64,000 bases of DNA, taken from assembly GCA_963678675.1 (NCBI GenBank), contig OY783193.1:24173309-24237308 (forward strand), given 5' to 3'. Shown piece after piece: positions 61,540 through 64,000 of this stretch (position 1 is its first letter; each line of letters starts with the position of its first letter). Source of the stretch: Xiphydria camelus (lineage: Eukaryota > Arthropoda > Insecta > Hymenoptera > Xiphydriidae). A program made the translations under genes and the position numbers. The notes below the pieces were generated by a model. It saw only the letters and a program-made list of their open reading frames with translations, ran no database searches and was not told the DNA's origin.

Positions 61540-61919
61540 GTAAGTCTATACCGGGATACAAAAATGTTGGCAACACGACAATCCGGTGTTGTCAACATGT
61601 ATCCCGTCGACTAGCAACACGCCGACGGATACTCGACAACAGCCAGTATCCCGAATGTAGGTACAAACCGGGATACAAAATGTTGGCAACATGTTGGCAA
61701 CATGAGTATCCCGTCGACTAGCGACAATTTAATTGCTACTCGTAACCTGCGGGCGGCATGACATCAAAGAAAACTGTTGCCTGTTGCTTGTATCCGAGTT
61801 TCCCATTCGAAATGGGAAACATCGGAAACATCGCTCTGTCTGGACGGTGCCGTCGACGAAAGACGTTGAATGAGACTAGTGACGTTTCCTTTCGCTGATT
61901 TATTTACCTACCTACATTC

Positions 61920-62122
61920 TGCGACTCGGATTCTGTCACTGAAGACTTTTTTAAAATGTTATTTTTAAACGTACTAACCAATAATTAATCAATCATCATG
62001 CTTTCTTTAACGAGAGTAGACACCACCGTAGCTAATGGGGGCATGAGAATTAATTGTTCATTGATTAGTACATTTAAAAATAACATTAAAAAAAAGTCGC
62101 CAGCGACAGAATCCGAGTCGCA
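61920..62122. mobile_element. Palindromic MITE, family A, diverged
   Basis: Same inner palindrome as 9,405-9,624 (TTTTTAAACGTACTAACC, GAGAGTAGACACCACCGTAGC), but the ends are TGCGACTCGGATTCTGTC instead of TGTACACCCGGGG. Confidence 0.8.
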
Positions 62123-62132
62123 GGGTGTATCT

Positions 62133-62180
62133 ACCTGCCTACCTACCTACCTACCTAGCTGCCTGCCTGCCTGCCTGCCT
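62133..62180. repeat. CTAC/CTGC microsatellite
   Basis: About six CTAC units followed by four TGCC units. Confidence 0.95.
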
Positions 62181-63118
62181 ATCTGTTCCGTCGCACGAGG
62201 GATAGAATTTCAGAAAGTCGATTCAAACCTCTTAATTGTATCGATCATAAATAACGCATCGACTATGATTAATCGCGTCATCGGCGAAGCGGTTTGTGGG
62301 GATCGTGTAGGGATCCCGCACGCTGGAGAAACGGAGGAGAGAAAGAACACATAATTCGAAGAAAGATTTTAAGCGGTAATGTTAATGTAGATTTAAAAGG
62401 GAAGATTAAATATGAAAGTACGTTACACGAATTTATGATGATACTTAGAAAAACGTTCTATGATTGATTTATTTCTAAACGGTGCACACTACTCTATATT
62501 TCTTGCATAAATTTTGCATTGAATGCCACATTATACTGGCCGCACAGTGTTCACATGGCAGATCGGACGGCGTATCGCATTTCTCAGTTTACAAAACAGT
62601 ACTCTCTCATCACATGTGTATGTTCTTTCTAGATTGAAAAGAAAGGCAGCGAAAAATTGACGGCAGTCGTGCATAAGTAGGCATTTTTTACTGAATTCGT
62701 CGGATCAATTATTTATAGTTTTGCGTCGCTGTATTTATATGGTGATTCAGGCAGGTGTATTGAAAAATATAGAAAAACTTTGTTGACGGTTCCATTTTTA
62801 AATGTCAATACTCTATTTCGTTTGGACGGTCAACTGGTTCTGACCGCATGTATCCGGATACAAGTCGATGTATCCAACAGTATGTTGCCAACAGCGACAT
62901 CGTGTTGGCAACACTCAATGTTGATGTTGCCAACAGCGATGTTGATGTTGCCAACAGCCATAAACGTGTTGCCAACATGTTGCCAACATTTTGTATCCCG
63001 GTATAAACGTACCTTAAGACCACTCCTCTCCTCCTATCCTTCGCTTATATCTTCTCATCCCCTCTCTACTCCCGTCTACCCCTTTCTGTGTCTATCCCTT
63101 GTGCCTGAGGAGTGGCCT

Positions 63119-63250
63119 CGCTGGCCGCTACTCAGGCCCCTCGCCTTTCTGGAACTCGCCGGCCGTTACTCGAGTCCCTCGCCTTTCTGGAACTCGCCAG
63201 CCGTTACTTGAGTTCCTCGCCTTTCTGGAACTCGCCGGCCGTTACTCAGG
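63119..63250. repeat. 38-bp tandem repeat, about 3.3 units
   Basis: TCGCCTTTCTGGAACTCGCC occurs at 63,141, 63,179 and 63,217, a period of 38 bp. Unit differences are few. Confidence 0.93.
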
Positions 63251-63276
63251 TATAACGCATTCCTCACCGATCCTAC

Positions 63277-63420
63277 ATATATATGTCAAAATGTCACAAA
63301 AATTTCGGCTATCTTCGGCAATGGTCGGAAATGTATACACAGATGATGTGCGATCATCAACCACATACAAGCGCCATCAAATGTGTGGGATATATTTCGG
63401 CTTCCATCGTTGATCGACTG
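63277..63420. repeat. Family E fragment, diverged
   Basis: TATATATGTCAAAATGTCAC and GGTCGGAAATGTATACACAG match the block at 7,630-7,740 and 36,810-36,930, with a GATCATCAACC interruption. Confidence 0.7.
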
Positions 63421-63589
63421 TTCAGCGATGATCGAAAGTGCGTACAAAAATGCGACCGATAGGCGCGAGTGCACCCGAGGAGCGTCTCCAGAGGGCTCGG
63501 ATCTGGCATTTCGCTAGTGATCGGAGTGAATAGTGCCTCTCTATCCTACAACCTATCGCTGCATGGTAAGTAATTTTTAGAAGTGAGAG

Positions 63590-64000
63590 GAAATGATCAT
63601 TCGGATTTTTTCGATGCCTAACCGAATTACACATCTCATACCTAATTGCAGAGAGAAGCTAGTGCCGCTGGCAGCCGTGAAGGAAGAGGTTATCGTCAAC
63701 ATGGTCGCCAGGAAAGCGATTTTAACTGCATCTTCGGTCACCGAGGCAAAATCCGACCACTCTCTGGCAACGCTTTCCTTGTATCGGCGCCTCTGGTTTT
63801 GACCGTCAACCCAACAGAGGCTCGATATAATCAGAAAATGAAGGAAGGTGAACCAAATCTGTGCAAGAAGATAGGTTCGTTGATTACTGCTTTCTCGATT
63901 GATATGTCGACTGATACTCGCCAACCGACGATTCATTCTCGATCCTGTTCCTCGTACCTTAGGAAATGATCATTCAGATTTTTTCGATGCCTAACCGAAT
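63590..64000. repeat. Direct repeat about 375 bp apart
   Basis: GGAAATGATCATTCGGATTT with TTTTCGATGCCTAACCGAAT occurs near 63,589 and 63,962. A relative is at about 44,765. The plus-strand frame between the two copies has no recognisable domain. Confidence 0.75.

Larger units (their letters stand above)
61545..63016. repeat. Foldback element with GTTGGCAACAT repeats
   Basis: TACCGGGATACAAAAATGTTGG and AAACCGGGATACAAAATGTTGG at 61,552-61,700 are complemented at 62,950-63,005 (TGTTGCCAACATTTTGTATC). ATGTTGGCAAC or its complement occurs about ten times in the two arms. A family A MITE and a CTAC/CTGC microsatellite lie inside. The region 62,181-62,860 shows no gene. Confidence 0.7.

Noticed and set aside
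61545..63016. Spaced GTTGGCAACAT repeats as a CRISPR array
   Set aside because: Irregular spacing, eukaryotic setting, both orientations present and no cas genes.

Overview
This is eukaryotic DNA, almost certainly from an insect or other arthropod. It is AT-rich with no bacterial-style operons, it has spliced transposase genes, and every recognisable protein belongs to a mobile-element family common in arthropods (Transib/RAG1-like, PIF/Harbinger with a MADF protein, mariner, pogo/Tc5-like, Gypsy LTR, R2-like LINE). I found no convincing single-copy host gene, rRNA, tRNA or CRISPR array. The window is a graveyard of nested transposons.

Layout. 1-4.85 kb: the 3' part of a RAG1/Transib-like transposase, a 129-bp minisatellite, then a long inverted repeat (arms about 865 bp) around a broken PIN/FEN-like nuclease gene. 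4.85-6.43 kb: simple and direct repeats with a perfect hairpin. 6.44-13.2 kb: a PIF/Harbinger system, with a MADF protein on + and a spliced DDE transposase on - whose exons interleave; a 3.2-kb composite of palindromic repeats, carrying a 345-bp CT run, lies in the MADF gene's large intron. 13.2-18.9 kb: MITEs and unassigned DNA. 18.9-21.0 kb: a rearranged mariner. 21.3-31.3 kb: a Tc5-like transposon with about 865-bp inverted repeats. Its left arm has taken a 1.7-kb insertion and a Gypsy LTR retrotransposon with apparently identical 195-bp LTRs. 31.4-34.1 kb: two palindromic elements with mariner-type ends. 35.5-49.8 kb: a second Tc5-like element stuffed with palindromic repeats, mariner remnants and the minisatellite. 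50.2-57.2 kb: a minus-strand R2-like LINE cut by a CACAGTG-ended Transib-like element. 57.2-61.1 kb: a TTA-flanked element that hosts a near-complete but decayed Transib/RAG1-like transposon. 61.5-64 kb: more foldback and tandem repeats.

The most informative result is the Transib/RAG1-like group. The element at 57,388-60,778 has 38-bp perfect terminal inverted repeats that start with CACAGTG, the same heptamer as the V(D)J recombination signal. It has a 5-bp target duplication (GGCCG) and a transposase with recognisable D, D and E motifs plus the C-x2-C motif. A second element at 53,775-55,679 has matching ends and shares a subterminal repeat with it. A third transposase fragment opens the window.

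Several insertions can be checked against an uninserted copy of the same sequence within the window (both Tc5-like elements by their CTNAG targets, and the Gypsy element by its CTTGC duplication), so their boundaries are firm. Most genes are pseudogenes; the breaks are described entry by entry. All similarity statements come from motif recognition, not from database searches.
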